The position numbers and the translations under genes are program-made. DNA of 64,000 nt from Nocardioides okcheonensis (GTDB taxonomy: Bacteria; Actinomycetota; Actinomycetes; Propionibacteriales; Nocardioidaceae): assembly GCF_020991065.1 (NCBI RefSeq), contig NZ_CP087710.1, positions 310,001-374,000 on the forward strand, given 5' to 3'. Numbering within the stretch: position 1 is the stretch's first letter; every line of letters starts with the position of its first letter. Positions 28,465 to 37,227 of the stretch are shown one piece after another. The notes beneath the pieces are model-generated. The model saw nothing but the letters and a program-made list of their open reading frames with translations. It was not told the DNA's origin and made no database searches.

Positions 28465-28969
28465 CGGCTTCGCCGAGTTCGTCGCGGCGCGGCAGGCGGC
28501 GATGCTGCGCACGGCGTACCTGCTCACCGGGCACGCCCAGGACGCCGAGGACCTCGTGCAGACGACGCTGGTCAAGGTGGTACCGCACTGGCGCCGCATC
28601 CGCGACGATCCCGAGCCCTACGTCCGGCGCACGATGGTGCACGAGAACGTCTCGCGCTGGCGGCGCCGGCGCTGGCGCGAGCAGCCGGCGGACGTTCTTC
28701 CCGAGCTGCTCGCCGAGGCCCCGGACCACGACGACCTGCTCGTCGTCCGCGCGGCGCTGGCCGAACTGGCGCCCCGCCAGCGGGCCGTGCTCGTGCTGCG
28801 CTACTACGAGGGGCTCACCGAGGCGGAGATCGCCGCGACGCTCGGGATCAGGTCGGGGACCGTGAAGTCCCAGGCGCGTGACGCGCTCGCGCGGCTCCGG
28901 GCGGCGTTGCCGGTCGACGAGGACGCCGCGGACGTGTCGTCCGGCGTCGGGGGCGCGCCGGTAGCCTGA
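28451..28969 (+). CDS. ECF sigma factor, SigE-family (actinobacterial)
   Basis: 172 residues from GTG 28451, starting inside the upstream gene. Sigma-2: MLRTAYLLTGHAQDAEDLVQ then TTLVKVVPHWRRIRDDPEPYVRR; sigma-4: LAPRQRAVLVLRYYEGLTEAEIAATL and GIRSGTVKSQARDALARLR. This belongs to the group annotated as SigE-family sigma factors in Actinobacteria (M50-like recruits RNA polymerase to stress promoters), distinct from classical SigE/RseA. The upstream membrane propeller-like gene is probably its regulator. The downstream DUF3105 gene has its own leaderless promoter. Confidence 0.93.
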   Translation: MATPDGFAEFVAARQAAMLRTAYLLTGHAQDAEDLVQTTLVKVVPHWRRIRDDPEPYVRRTMVHENVSRWRRRRWREQPADVLPELLAEAPDHDDLLVVRAALAELAPRQRAVLVLRYYEGLTEAEIAATLGIRSGTVKSQARDALARLRAALPVDEDAADVSSGVGGAPVA

Positions 28970-28973
28970 GCGG

Positions 28974-29627
28974 GTGGACGAGCCCGCCGCGCACGACGCC
29001 CCCGCCGCCGATCCCGTCCCGGACGCACGCGAGGAGCAGCCGCGGCCCAGCCGGCTGCCGCTGGTCCTGTCGACGACGCTCGCCGTCGTGGTGCTCGGCG
29101 GCGCGCTGGTCGCCCCGCTGGTGGACCGGGCGATCCGCGGCGACGAGGACGCACGTCGCGCCCTCGACCTGAGCCTGGTGCAGACGTGGGAGATCGAGGA
29201 CCGCGCCCACACCACCGACGACGTCGCCTACCCGCAGGACCCGCCGGCCGGCGGGCCGCACGCCCCGATCTGGCTCGACTGCGGGGTCTACGACGAGCCG
29301 GTGCGCGAGGAGAACGCGGTCCACGACCTCGAGCACGGGACCGTCTGGATCACCCACGACCCGTCCCTGTCCTCGTCCGACCTGCAGCGGCTCGAGGACG
29401 CACTGCCCGACAACGGCATCATGTCGCCGCGCGAGGACCTGCCGTCCCCGGTCGTCGTGACGGTCTGGGGCGCGCAGCTCGCCCTGGACGGCGCCGACGA
29501 CCGGCGCCTCGCGCTCTTCCTCGAGGAGTACGGCGACGGCCACACCGCGCCGGAGTTCGGGGTGTCGTGCGAGGGCGGGACCCCCGACCCGCAGGGCGCC
29601 CTGCCCGGCGAGGGCACCAACGCCTGA
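28974..29627 (+). CDS. DUF3105 membrane protein
   Basis: 217 residues from GTG 28974, six bases after TAGCCT (28962-28967), whose last bases overlap the sigma stop codon. A hydrophilic N-terminus, one membrane helix (about 26-45), then an extracytoplasmic domain with YPQDPPAGGPHAPIWLDCGVY, the conserved HDLEHGTVWI and two Cys (one in LDCGV, one in GVSCEGG) that could form a disulfide. DUF3105 proteins occur in Actinobacteria; their function is unknown. Terminated by the strong inverted repeat that begins at its stop. Confidence 0.88.
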   Translation: MDEPAAHDAPAADPVPDAREEQPRPSRLPLVLSTTLAVVVLGGALVAPLVDRAIRGDEDARRALDLSLVQTWEIEDRAHTTDDVAYPQDPPAGGPHAPIWLDCGVYDEPVREENAVHDLEHGTVWITHDPSLSSSDLQRLEDALPDNGIMSPREDLPSPVVVTVWGAQLALDGADDRRLALFLEEYGDGHTAPEFGVSCEGGTPDPQGALPGEGTNA

Positions 29628-29687
29628 AGAACTGCGGCCGTACGACGTCCAGCGCGGCGCGCCGGCGACGTACGGCCGCAGTTCTTC
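29626..29687. terminator. Bidirectional terminator, 19-bp perfect stem
   Basis: Arms 29626-29644 (starting GAAGAACTGCGG) and 29669-29687 (ending CCGCAGTTCTTC) are perfect complements of 19 bp, with a 24-base loop containing GGCGCGCC. The 3' end gives TTCTTC toward the plus strand and the 5' end GAAGAA gives the same on the other strand, so it can serve the convergent genes DUF3105 (+) and the hydrolase (-). Confidence 0.85.
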
Positions 29688-29727
29688 CCGGGACCGCGAG
29701 GGTCCAGAGGCGACGAGGGTCGGGTGC

Positions 29728-30564
29728 TCAGCGCGCCAGGAAGTCGATCAGCGCCCGGTTGAACTCCTCGGCGTGGCTGACGTTGAAGCCGTGCGGAGCG
29801 CCCTCGACGACGACCAGCTCGGAGCCGGCGACCGCCTCGTGGGTGCGCTGGCCCGACCCCTCGAGCGGCACGATGCCGTCGGAGTCGCCGTGGATGACGA
29901 GCGTCGGGACCGTGATCTTCGTGAGGTCGTCACGGAAGTCGGTGGTGCCGAAGGCCTCCATGCAGCCCAGCGCTGCGGTCTGGTCGCTCTGGTGCGCCAG
30001 CGCGATGGCCTGCTGGCGCTGCTCCTCGGTGACCTTGAGCTCCCCGCCCGCGGTGAAGAAGTCGCGGGTGAACCCGTCGAAGAACGCGGTGCGGTCGGCC
30101 TTGAGGCCGTCCTCCATCTCCTGGGCCGCCTCGGCAGTGAGCGGACCGTCGGGGTTGTCGTCGGTCTTCATCAGGTAGGGCGGGACCGCGCCGGCGAAGA
30201 CGACCGAGTGGATCCGGTCCTCGCCGTGCTTCGCGACGTAGCGGGCGACCTCGCCGCCACCCATCGAGAAGCCCACCAGGGTGACGTCGGTGAGGTCGAG
30301 CTCGGACAGCACGCCGTCGAGGTCGTCGGCGAGGGTGTCGTAGTCGTAGCCCTTCGAGGGCTTGTCGCTGCGGCCGAAGCCGCGGCGGTCGTAGGCGACG
30401 ACGCGGTGGCCGGCGGCGGCCAGCGGTCCGACCTGCTCGCTCCACGACTCGCCGGAGAGGGGCCAGCCGTGGATCAGCACGACCGGGCGCCCGGAGCCGC
30501 CGGAGTCCTCGACGTGGACCTTGGTCGAGCTGAGGAGGCCGGAGCTTGCGGTGACGTCGGGCAC
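29728..30564 (-). CDS. Alpha/beta hydrolase (chloroperoxidase-like)
   Basis: 278 residues from GTG 30564 (ribosome site AAAGGAA), cytosolic. Signature HGWPLSGESW, nucleophile GFSMGGGEVARY, acidic residue in HGDSDGIVPLE, and the catalytic His in GAPHGFNVSHAEEFN form a complete triad. The pattern matches the non-heme chloroperoxidase/esterase group, in which halogenation in vitro is a side activity and the natural role is usually esterase or lyase. It faces the DUF3105 terminator. The reading frame extends far upstream but that part lacks homology. Confidence 0.9.
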   Translation of the reverse strand: MPDVTASSGLLSSTKVHVEDSGGSGRPVVLIHGWPLSGESWSEQVGPLAAAGHRVVAYDRRGFGRSDKPSKGYDYDTLADDLDGVLSELDLTDVTLVGFSMGGGEVARYVAKHGEDRIHSVVFAGAVPPYLMKTDDNPDGPLTAEAAQEMEDGLKADRTAFFDGFTRDFFTAGGELKVTEEQRQQAIALAHQSDQTAALGCMEAFGTTDFRDDLTKITVPTLVIHGDSDGIVPLEGSGQRTHEAVAGSELVVVEGAPHGFNVSHAEEFNRALIDFLAR

Positions 30565-30703
30565 GGGTGTTCCTTTCGTCCGGGCCCCGCCGGTGCGGGA
30601 CCGTTCACGGGTGCTTCGAACGTAGGCTCGGTCGTGGATGGCACCGCCCACCCGCGAGGGTGTGCGCGCCGGGCGCGCGACGCGGTGGCCTAGCGTGGGC
30701 CGC

Positions 30704-31003
30704 ATGATCGTGGCCTTCTCCCTCTCGCCCATGTCCGGGGACCCCAGCGGGTCCGTCACCGACGCGGTCGCCGCCGCGGTCCGCGTGGTCCGCGAGTCGG
30801 GCCTCCCCTGCGAGACCAACGCGATGTTCACCAACATCGAGGGGGAGTGGGACGAGGTGATGGCCGTGGTGAAGCGGGCCGTGGACGTCGTCGCCGAGGT
30901 CTCCCCGCGGGTCGGGCTGGTGCTGAAGGCCGACATCCGTCCGGGCTACGAGGGGCAGCTCACCGCGAAGGTCGAGCGGGTCGAGCAGGCGCTGCGGGAC
31001 TGA
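30704..31003 (+). CDS. MTH1187-family thiamine-binding protein
   Basis: 99 residues. IVAFSLSPMSGDPSGSVTDAV and the tail LVLKADIRPGYEGQLTAKVERVEQAL match the MTH1187/YkoF-like (DUF77) family of small cytosolic proteins that bind thiamine in the Methanothermobacter structure. ATG 30704 follows TAGCGT (30691-30696) by seven bases, so leaderless. Three bases separate it from the SRPBCC gene. A thiamine-linked YjbQ protein is encoded two genes on. Confidence 0.87.
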   Translation: MIVAFSLSPMSGDPSGSVTDAVAAAVRVVRESGLPCETNAMFTNIEGEWDEVMAVVKRAVDVVAEVSPRVGLVLKADIRPGYEGQLTAKVERVEQALRD

Positions 31004-31006
31004 GCC

Positions 31007-31531
31007 ATGCACCTGGCCGGGCCTACTACGGCGGAGCGGACGGCGTCGCTCCCCGGCGACGAGCTGGTCGACGCCGACGTCGTCATGGACCGCGGCCTCG
31101 ACCTGCCCGCGCCGCCGGAGGCCGTCTGGCCCTGGCTGGTCCAGCTCGGCAAGCGGCGCGCCGGCTGGTACCTCCCGCGGAGCGTCGAGCGGTTCGTCCC
31201 GCCCGCGCGGCGCGCGCTGCGGCACGTCGATCCCGCCCTGCTGGTGCACGAGGTCGGCGACGTCATCCCCGACTGGGGCGGCGCCGACGCGACCTTCACC
31301 CTCGCGGCGATCGAGCCGCCCCGCGTGCTGCTCTACACCTCGCGGCGCGGGCGCACCGACCTCACCTGGTGCCTGCTGCTGAGGCCCGCCGGCGACGGCA
31401 CCCGGCTGCACCTGAGGCTCCGCCTGGGGCCGGTGCGGCGCCGACGCACGGCCGAGGTCGTGGGCGGGGCGTTCGACGCGCTCACCGTCGCCGGGCTGGG
31501 CGCCGGGCTGCGCGAGCGCCTGCGCGACTAG
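31007..31531 (+). CDS. SRPBCC-type (START-like) domain protein
   Basis: 174 residues. VVMDRGLDLPAPPEAVWPWLVQLGKRRAGWYLP at the start and a beta-rich remainder ending in an Arg-rich LRLRLGPVRRRRTAEVVGGAFD are typical of the SRPBCC/START helix-grip fold that binds hydrophobic ligands. No ligand can be predicted. ATG 31007, three bases after the preceding stop. Its TAG stop (31529-31531) is the beginning of the -10 box of the next gene. Confidence 0.8.
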   Translation: MHLAGPTTAERTASLPGDELVDADVVMDRGLDLPAPPEAVWPWLVQLGKRRAGWYLPRSVERFVPPARRALRHVDPALLVHEVGDVIPDWGGADATFTLAAIEPPRVLLYTSRRGRTDLTWCLLLRPAGDGTRLHLRLRLGPVRRRRTAEVVGGAFDALTVAGLGAGLRERLRD

Positions 31532-31540
31532 CGTGGCGGC

Positions 31541-31945
31541 ATGCACTCCGAGACGAGGACCTACCGGACCGGGGGAGAGGAGGCGGTGCTCGACCTCACA
31601 GACGACGCCTCCGCCTTCGCCGCCGACCGGGGTGACGGCCTGCTGCACGTGTTCGTCCCGCACGCCACCGCCGGCATCGCGATCATCGAGACCGGCGCCG
31701 GCTCCGACGACGACCTCCTCGCCGCCCTGGCCGACCTGCTGCCGGCCGACGACCGCTGGCGGCACCGGCACGGTTCCCGCGGGCACGGACGCTCGCACGT
31801 GATGCCCGCGGTCGTGCCGCCGTACGCCACCGTGCCGGTCCTCGGCGGGCGGCTCGCCCTCGGGACCTGGCAGAGCATCTGCCTGGTGGACCTCAACGTC
31901 GACAACGACGAGCGCACCGTCCGCTTCTCGTTCCTGGAGGGCTGA
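31541..31945 (+). CDS. YjbQ family protein (UPF0047), secondary thiamine-phosphate synthase
   Basis: 134 residues. FVPHATAGIAIIETG, the conserved RHRHGSRGHGRSHVMPAVV with clustered His residues, and GTWQSICLVDLNVDN are the family hallmarks. E. coli YjbQ has thiamine-phosphate synthase side activity; the main role is not settled. ATG 31541 lies six bases after TAGCGT (31529-31534), which includes the upstream stop codon. Followed by a GNAT gene after three bases. Confidence 0.9.
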   Translation: MHSETRTYRTGGEEAVLDLTDDASAFAADRGDGLLHVFVPHATAGIAIIETGAGSDDDLLAALADLLPADDRWRHRHGSRGHGRSHVMPAVVPPYATVPVLGGRLALGTWQSICLVDLNVDNDERTVRFSFLEG

Positions 31946-31948
31946 GCG

Positions 31949-32542
31949 GTGCCGCAGGAGCACGACGGACTCGAGGTCCGCGAGGCCGGCGACGTCGACA
32001 CCCCGGCCGTGGAGGCCGTGGTCGAGGGCGCGTTCGGCGACCAGGGCGCGTCGGTCAACGACGTCATGGCACGGCTGCGCGGGGTCGAGGACATGGGCGT
32101 CGAGCTGGTCGCGGTCGAGGACGGCGACGTCGTCGGCTGCGTGGCCCTCTCGCGGGCCTGGGTCGACGCGCGCGAACGCCTCGTCGACGTGCTGGTGCTC
32201 AGCCCGCTCGCGGTCGCGCCGGACCGGCAGGGCCGCGGGATCGGCACGGCGCTGCTCGAGGCCGTGCCGGCCGTCGCCGAGCGGCTCGGCGCGCCGCTCG
32301 TGTTCCTGGAGGGCGCCCCGGAGTTCTACGGCCGCCGGGGCTGGGAGCCCGCCTCGGCCCACGGCCTGCAGCGGCCGTCCGACCGGATCCCGGAGCCGGC
32401 CTGCCAGGTCCTGCTCCTGCCCGGTCACGAGCCCTGGATGACCGGCCGGCTGGTCTACCCCGACGTCTGGTGGCGGCTCGACCTCGTCGGCCTGCGCGAC
32501 CCGGAGCTCGCGCAGGTCGAGGAGACGCTCACCGCACGCTGA
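31949..32542 (+). CDS. GNAT family N-acetyltransferase
   Basis: 197 residues from GTG 31949 (ribosome-like GGAGGG within the end of the preceding gene). GCVALSRAWVD, the pantetheine/acetyl-CoA loop VAPDRQGRGIGTALLEAV (motif A) and FLEGAPEFYGRRGWEPA (motif B) identify the fold. The substrate is unknown; nothing in the surroundings points to one. Forms a short cluster with the thiamine-linked genes, possibly because of tight packing only. Confidence 0.9.
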   Translation: MPQEHDGLEVREAGDVDTPAVEAVVEGAFGDQGASVNDVMARLRGVEDMGVELVAVEDGDVVGCVALSRAWVDARERLVDVLVLSPLAVAPDRQGRGIGTALLEAVPAVAERLGAPLVFLEGAPEFYGRRGWEPASAHGLQRPSDRIPEPACQVLLLPGHEPWMTGRLVYPDVWWRLDLVGLRDPELAQVEETLTAR

Positions 32543-32546
32543 CGCA

Positions 32547-32568
32547 TCGAACAGGCGTTCGATATGCT
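32547..32568 (+). promoter_or_regulatory. LexA (SOS) box overlapping a -10 region
   Basis: TCGAAC-AGGC-GTTCGA (32547-32562) is an exact match to the actinobacterial LexA/SOS box (TCGAAC N4 GTTCGA as known from mycobacteria). TATGCT (32563-32568) follows immediately and is six bases before the next GTG. A repressor bound here would cover the -35/-10 spacer, so the gene should be induced by DNA damage. Confidence 0.88.
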
Positions 32569-32574
32569 CGGGCG

Positions 32575-32991
32575 GTGTTCCCCGCCCCGCAGCCGCGCCG
32601 GAAGCCCGAGCCCCCGCCGGGCCACAGCGGGGTGGCGCCGCCCGGGTGGCCGCCGCCCGTGCGACCTCCGGACACGCCCGACTGGGAGGCGACCGCCGTC
32701 GCGTGGCTGCTCGACCTCTGCCCGCCGGACTACCGCCGCTTCCCCGGGCTCATGCGCCACGCCGTGGTGCTCGCGCGCTTCGCGGTGCTGCACGTCGAGG
32801 CCCAGCAGCTCGCGACCCGGCGCGGGCTCAGCGACATCCGCGGCGACCTGCGTGACGTGGCCAGCGAGGCGGTGGTGCGGGCCGCGGTCCAGACGTTCCA
32901 GCTCGAGGACGCCCGGCTGGTGCGCGTGCGTCGCGAGGTCGGGCTCGTCGAGGACGCGCTGCGCGGGCGGCGCTACCGCGAGCAGATGTGA
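32575..32991 (+). CDS. Uncharacterised protein with LexA-controlled leaderless promoter
   Basis: 138 residues, not recognised. The first 37 are rich in Pro and basic residues (FPAPQPRRKPEPPPGHSG, then PPGWPPPVRPPDTP). The rest (about 38-138) is predicted helical: PDWEATAVAWLLDLCPPDYRR, FPGLMRHAVVLARFAVLHVEAQ, and RDVASEAVVRAAVQTFQLEDARLV. No membrane helix, signal peptide or cysteine-rich site. GTG 32575, leaderless, with the perfect LexA box at 32547-32562. SOS control suggests a role in DNA repair, division arrest or mutagenesis, but the sequence alone does not show which. Followed by the Nudix gene with its own promoter. Confidence 0.75.
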   Translation: MFPAPQPRRKPEPPPGHSGVAPPGWPPPVRPPDTPDWEATAVAWLLDLCPPDYRRFPGLMRHAVVLARFAVLHVEAQQLATRRGLSDIRGDLRDVASEAVVRAAVQTFQLEDARLVRVRREVGLVEDALRGRRYREQM

Positions 32992-33011
32992 GCGCTGGCT
33001 AGGGTCGGGCG

Positions 33012-34289
33012 ATGCACCGGTTCGCTGCTGTCGCCGTCGTCGACGCCTTCGGGCGGCTGCTCCTGCAGGAGCGGGGTGACGACGCGCCCCACGACCCCGG
33101 GCGCTGGGGGCTCCCGGGCGGCGACCTCGAGCCCGGCGAGGACTTCCGTGCCGCTGCGGTCCGCGAGCTCGAGGAGGAGACCTCGCTGCGCGTTGACCCC
33201 GACGCGCTGGCCTCGCTCGGGGTGCACCGCTTCCGCAGCGACTCGTGCGGCGGGACGGACGAGCTCGAGCTGTTCGCCGTCCGCCTCGACGTCGACGACG
33301 ACGACCTCGTGTGCGGCGAGGGGCGGCAGCTGCGCTTCGCCGATCCCACGGCGTACTCCGCCGACCAGCTCCACCAGGCGCTGCGGCTGACCCTGCCCGA
33401 CGTCCTCGCCTGGCGTGCCGACCAGGACCGCGGCGACTTCGTCTGCCTGACCCTCGTCGACCCGCGCGGGTGGTTCCTCATGCAGGAGCGCGACGAGCAC
33501 GCGCCGGTCTGGCCCGACACCTGGTGCTTCCCGGGCGGCGGGCTCGAGGCCGGCGAGACGCCCCGGCAGGGGGCGGTGCGCGAGCTCGCGGAGGAGACCG
33601 GGATCGAGGTCGCCCCCGACGACCTGCACGACCTCGGCGAGTTCGGGGTCGAGTCGCCCCACGGGCGCTTCCGGTACCACGCGTTCGCCGCCCCGACCCT
33701 GCTGGGCAACGACGACGTCGACTGCCGGGAGGGGCGCCAGATCGTGTTCGTCGACCCCGCGACGGTCGACGACCTGCCGCTGGTGCGGTCCACGGTGCAG
33801 GTGCTGGGCGCGCTCCGCGACTGGGCGGTCGACCACACGCCGGTGCCGCCCGAGGACGCACGAGGGTTCGCGGGCGTCATCCTGGTCGACCGGCGGGGCT
33901 GGATCCTGCTGCAGGAGCGCGACGAGCACCCGCGCATCGACCCGGACTGCTGGGGGCTGTCGGGCGGTCACCTCGAGCCGGGGGAGTCGCCGGCCGAGGG
34001 GGCGCTGCGCGAGCTCGAGGAGGAGACCGGCGTACGCCTCGAGGCCGGCCGGCTCCGCGAGGTCGGCGCCTTCGCCAACGATCACCGCGCCTCCTACGGC
34101 ACCTGGGACCGGATGTGGGTCTACGCCGCCGCCACCGACCTCACCGACGCCGACATCGACTGCCGCGAGGGGCGCCGGATCGTCTTCGTCGACCCGGCGA
34201 CGGTCCCCTCGCTGCGGGTGACCAGGGGGGCGGAGGCGATCGTGCCGGCCTTCCTCCGCAGCGACGTCTACGCCAGCATGGCGCCATGA
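33012..34289 (+). CDS. Triple-domain Nudix hydrolase
   Basis: 425 residues made of three Nudix domains (about 3-130, 142-275, 286-425). The boxes fit G-x5-E-x7-REUxEExGU: residues 37-59 (Ser58 replaces the second Gly), 176-198 and 319-341, the last two complete. Each domain ends with a similar motif (CGEGRQLRFADP, CREGRQIVFVDP, CREGRRIVFVDP). Nudix enzymes hydrolyse nucleoside diphosphates linked to a group X; here the metal ligands are in place three times over. ATG 33012 is six bases after TAGGGT (33000-33005). The stop overlaps the next start (ATGA). Confidence 0.9.
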   Translation: MHRFAAVAVVDAFGRLLLQERGDDAPHDPGRWGLPGGDLEPGEDFRAAAVRELEEETSLRVDPDALASLGVHRFRSDSCGGTDELELFAVRLDVDDDDLVCGEGRQLRFADPTAYSADQLHQALRLTLPDVLAWRADQDRGDFVCLTLVDPRGWFLMQERDEHAPVWPDTWCFPGGGLEAGETPRQGAVRELAEETGIEVAPDDLHDLGEFGVESPHGRFRYHAFAAPTLLGNDDVDCREGRQIVFVDPATVDDLPLVRSTVQVLGALRDWAVDHTPVPPEDARGFAGVILVDRRGWILLQERDEHPRIDPDCWGLSGGHLEPGESPAEGALRELEEETGVRLEAGRLREVGAFANDHRASYGTWDRMWVYAAATDLTDADIDCREGRRIVFVDPATVPSLRVTRGAEAIVPAFLRSDVYASMAP

Positions 34290-35221
34290 CACCAGCCGCC
34301 CTCACCGTCCACCCCGTCCCGTCGATGGGCGCCGAGGACGTCGTCGTCTCGGCCGAGGGCGTGGTCTACACCGGCACCGAGGACGGGGCGGTCTGGGCCC
34401 TCGACCCCGGCTCCGGCAGCGCCCGCCGGGTCGCCGACACCGGCGGTCGTCCGCTCGGCCTCGAGCTGCTGCCCGGCGGCCACCTGCTCGTCTGCGACGC
34501 CCACCGCGGTCTGCTGCGGGTGCACCCGGCCACCGGTGCGGTCGAGGTGCTGCTCGACCGGGTCGACGGACGGCCGATGCGGTTCTGCAACAACGCCGCC
34601 GTGGCTGCCGACGGCACGATCTGGTTCAGCGACTCCTCCCTGCACTTCGGCGTCGAGCGGTGGAAGGACGACTTCGTCCAGCACACCCGCACCGGCCGGC
34701 TGCTGCGCCGCGACCCCGACGGCTCGGTCACGGTCGTGCTGACCGGCCTGGCGTTCGCCAACGGCGTCGCGCTGGCCGCCGACGAGTCCTACGTCGCGGT
34801 CGCCGAGACCCGCGGTCGCACCGTCGTACGCCTCTGGCTCACCGGGTCGAGGGCGGGGGAGCGCGACCACCTCGTGTCCGGGCTGCCGGGCTACCCCGAC
34901 AACATCAGCCGCGGCAGCGACGGCCTGGTCTGGGTGACCATCGCGAGCCCCGTCGACTCCCTGGTGGAGCGGCTGGGCTCGGCGCCGATGGCGCTGCGAC
35001 GGGCGGTGACCCGGATCCCGGAGGCGCTGCAGCCGAAGCCGAAGCAGTCGATCCGGGTGCAGGCCTACGCCGACGACGGCCGCCTCGTGCACGACCTGGA
35101 CCTCCCCGCGCCCGCCGCCGGCCCGGGTTACCACATGGTCACCGGGGTGCGGGAGCACGACGGCAGGGTGTGGCTCGGCAGCCTCCACGAGCCGTCGGTG
35201 GCGGTCGTCGACCTGCCATGA
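34286..35221 (+). CDS. SMP-30/strictosidine-synthase-like beta-propeller lactonase
   Basis: 311 residues. [57 protein letters not shown] and [12 protein letters not shown] are typical of the six-bladed propeller group that includes strictosidine synthase and arylesterase-type lactonases. Metal-binding Asn/Asp occurs at the [10 protein letters not shown] turn. Substrate unknown, no signal peptide. The 4-bp ATGA overlap with the Nudix gene suggests cotranslation, so the two may act together, e.g. clearing damaged metabolites. The dxs promoter starts just after its stop. Confidence 0.85.
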   Translation: MTPAALTVHPVPSMGAEDVVVSAEGVVYTGTEDGAVWALDPGSGSARRVADTGGRPLGLELLPGGHLLVCDAHRGLLRVHPATGAVEVLLDRVDGRPMRFCNNAAVAADGTIWFSDSSLHFGVERWKDDFVQHTRTGRLLRRDPDGSVTVVLTGLAFANGVALAADESYVAVAETRGRTVVRLWLTGSRAGERDHLVSGLPGYPDNISRGSDGLVWVTIASPVDSLVERLGSAPMALRRAVTRIPEALQPKPKQSIRVQAYADDGRLVHDLDLPAPAAGPGYHMVTGVREHDGRVWLGSLHEPSVAVVDLP

Positions 35222-35237
35222 AATAGACTCAACCCCC

Positions 35238-37142
35238 ATGGGACTCCTCGACTCGATCGCGTCTCCGCGTGACCTCCGCGGCCTCTCGCCGGAGCAGCTC
35301 GACGAGCTGGCCGCCGAGATCCGTGACGTGATGATCCGGACCGTCGCCACCAACTCCGGACACCTCGGTCCCAACCTCGGCGTCGTCGAGCTGACGCTGG
35401 CGATCCACCGCGTCTTCGACTCCCCGCACGACCGCGTGGTCTTCGACACCGGCCACCAGTCCTACGTCCACAAGCTCGTCACCGGCCGGCACGCCGACTT
35501 CGGCACCCTCCGCAAGGAGGGCGGCATCAGCGGCTACCCGAGCCAGGCCGAGTCGGACCACGACATCGTGGAGAACTCGCACGCCTCGACCTCGCTGTCC
35601 TACGCCGACGGCCTCGCCAAGGCGTACGCCGTCAAGGGCGAGGACCGCCACGTCGTGGCCGTCATCGGCGACGGCGCGCTCACCGGCGGCATGGCCTGGG
35701 AGGCGCTCAACAACATCGCGATCGCCCGCAACAGCCGGCTGGTGATCGTGGTCAACGACAACGAGCGCTCCTACACCCCGACCATCGGCGGCCTCGCGAC
35801 CGCGCTCACGTCGCTGCGCACCAACCCGCGCTACGAGCAGGTCCTCGACCTGGTCAAGAAGCGGCTCAACGCCGTCCCCGGCGTCGGCCACGCGGCCTAC
35901 GACGCGCTCCACGCGGTGAAGAAGGGCATGAAGGACGCGCTCGCGCCGCAGGGCCTGTTCGAGGACCTCGGCCTCAAGTACGTCGGCCCGGTCGACGGCC
36001 ACGACCGCGCGGCGATGGAGCAGGCGCTCGCCAGCGCCAAGCGCTTCGCGGCCCCGGTGATCGTGCACGCCATCACCCGCAAGGGCCAGGGCTACGACCC
36101 CGCGATGCGCCACGAGGCCGACCAGTTCCACGCCCCGGGCCCGTTCGACGTGCAGACCGGCGCGGAGAAGCCCAAGGGCAAGATCTGGACCGACCACTTC
36201 TCCGAGGCGATCGTCGGCATCGGCGAGCGCCGCGACGACGTCGTCGCGATCACCGCGGCGATGATGCACCCGGTCGGCCTCGACTCCTTCGCCCAGAAGT
36301 TCCCCGAGCGCACCTTCGACGTCGGCATCGCCGAGCAGCACGCCGCCACCTCCGCGGCCGGCCTCGCGATGGGCGGGCTGCACCCGGTCTTCGCCGTCTA
36401 CGCCACCTTCCTCAACCGGGCCTTCGACCAGGTCCTGATGGACGTCGCGCTGCACCGCTGCGGCGTGACGTTCGTGCTCGACCGCTCCGGCGTCACCGGC
36501 GACGACGGGGCCAGCCACAACGGCATGTGGGACATGTCGATCCTCCAGGTCGTGCCCGGGCTGCGGCTCGCCGCGCCCCGCGACGTCACCCGCCTCCACG
36601 AGCTCCTCGACGAGGCGGTCGAGGTCGACGACGCCCCGACCGTGGTGCGCTTCCCGAAGGGTCCGCCGCCGGCCGACGTCCCGGCGATCGACCGTGCCGG
36701 CGGCGCCGACGTGCTGGTCCGCGAGGGCGAGCAGGACGTGCTGGTCGTCGCGGTCGGCTCGATGTGCACCACCGCCGTCGAGGTGGCCGAGCGGCTCACC
36801 GCGCAGGGCATCGGCGTCACCGTCGTCGACCCGCGCTGGGTCAAGCCCGTCGACCCGGCGATCGTCGAGCTCGCCCGCGAGCACCGCCTCGTCGTGAGCG
36901 TCGAGGACAACGGACGCGTCGGCGGCTGCGGTGCGACGCTCCTGCAGACGCTCAACGACGGCGGCGTCCGGACGCCGTTCCGGCTCCACGGCATCCCGCA
37001 GGAGTTCCTCGACCACGCCAAGCGCGACGCGATCCTGGCCCGGGTCGGCCTCGACGCCCAGACCATCGCGCGCGGCATCGTCGAGGACGTCACCGCGCTC
37101 GACCAGGGCGACGCGCTGGTCGAGGTCGACCACACCGCCTGA
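35238..37142 (+). CDS. dxs: 1-deoxy-D-xylulose-5-phosphate synthase
   Basis: TPP-dependent condensation of pyruvate and glyceraldehyde-3-phosphate, first step of the MEP isoprenoid pathway; also supplies the precursor of thiamine and pyridoxal. 634 residues. Signatures: [17 protein letters not shown] with the catalytic His region, the TPP motif [33 protein letters not shown] with the proton-relay Glu, and [16 protein letters not shown] near the end. ATG 35238 lies eight bases after TAGACT (35224-35229), leaderless. Downstream is a permease gene with its own promoter. Confidence 0.97.
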   Translation: MGLLDSIASPRDLRGLSPEQLDELAAEIRDVMIRTVATNSGHLGPNLGVVELTLAIHRVFDSPHDRVVFDTGHQSYVHKLVTGRHADFGTLRKEGGISGYPSQAESDHDIVENSHASTSLSYADGLAKAYAVKGEDRHVVAVIGDGALTGGMAWEALNNIAIARNSRLVIVVNDNERSYTPTIGGLATALTSLRTNPRYEQVLDLVKKRLNAVPGVGHAAYDALHAVKKGMKDALAPQGLFEDLGLKYVGPVDGHDRAAMEQALASAKRFAAPVIVHAITRKGQGYDPAMRHEADQFHAPGPFDVQTGAEKPKGKIWTDHFSEAIVGIGERRDDVVAITAAMMHPVGLDSFAQKFPERTFDVGIAEQHAATSAAGLAMGGLHPVFAVYATFLNRAFDQVLMDVALHRCGVTFVLDRSGVTGDDGASHNGMWDMSILQVVPGLRLAAPRDVTRLHELLDEAVEVDDAPTVVRFPKGPPPADVPAIDRAGGADVLVREGEQDVLVVAVGSMCTTAVEVAERLTAQGIGVTVVDPRWVKPVDPAIVELAREHRLVVSVEDNGRVGGCGATLLQTLNDGGVRTPFRLHGIPQEFLDHAKRDAILARVGLDAQTIARGIVEDVTALDQGDALVEVDHTA

Positions 37143-37227
37143 GCACGTCCGGTGCGCCGCGACGCGCCGTGTCCGCGCTCGCGGGGTGACCCGCCGGTAG
37201 CCCCCCGGTGTGGCCTAGGTTGCAGGG

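Noticed and set aside
30565..30703. TPP riboswitch before the thiamine-binding protein gene
   Set aside because: The mRNA is predicted to be leaderless, and no CUGAGA-type element is seen.
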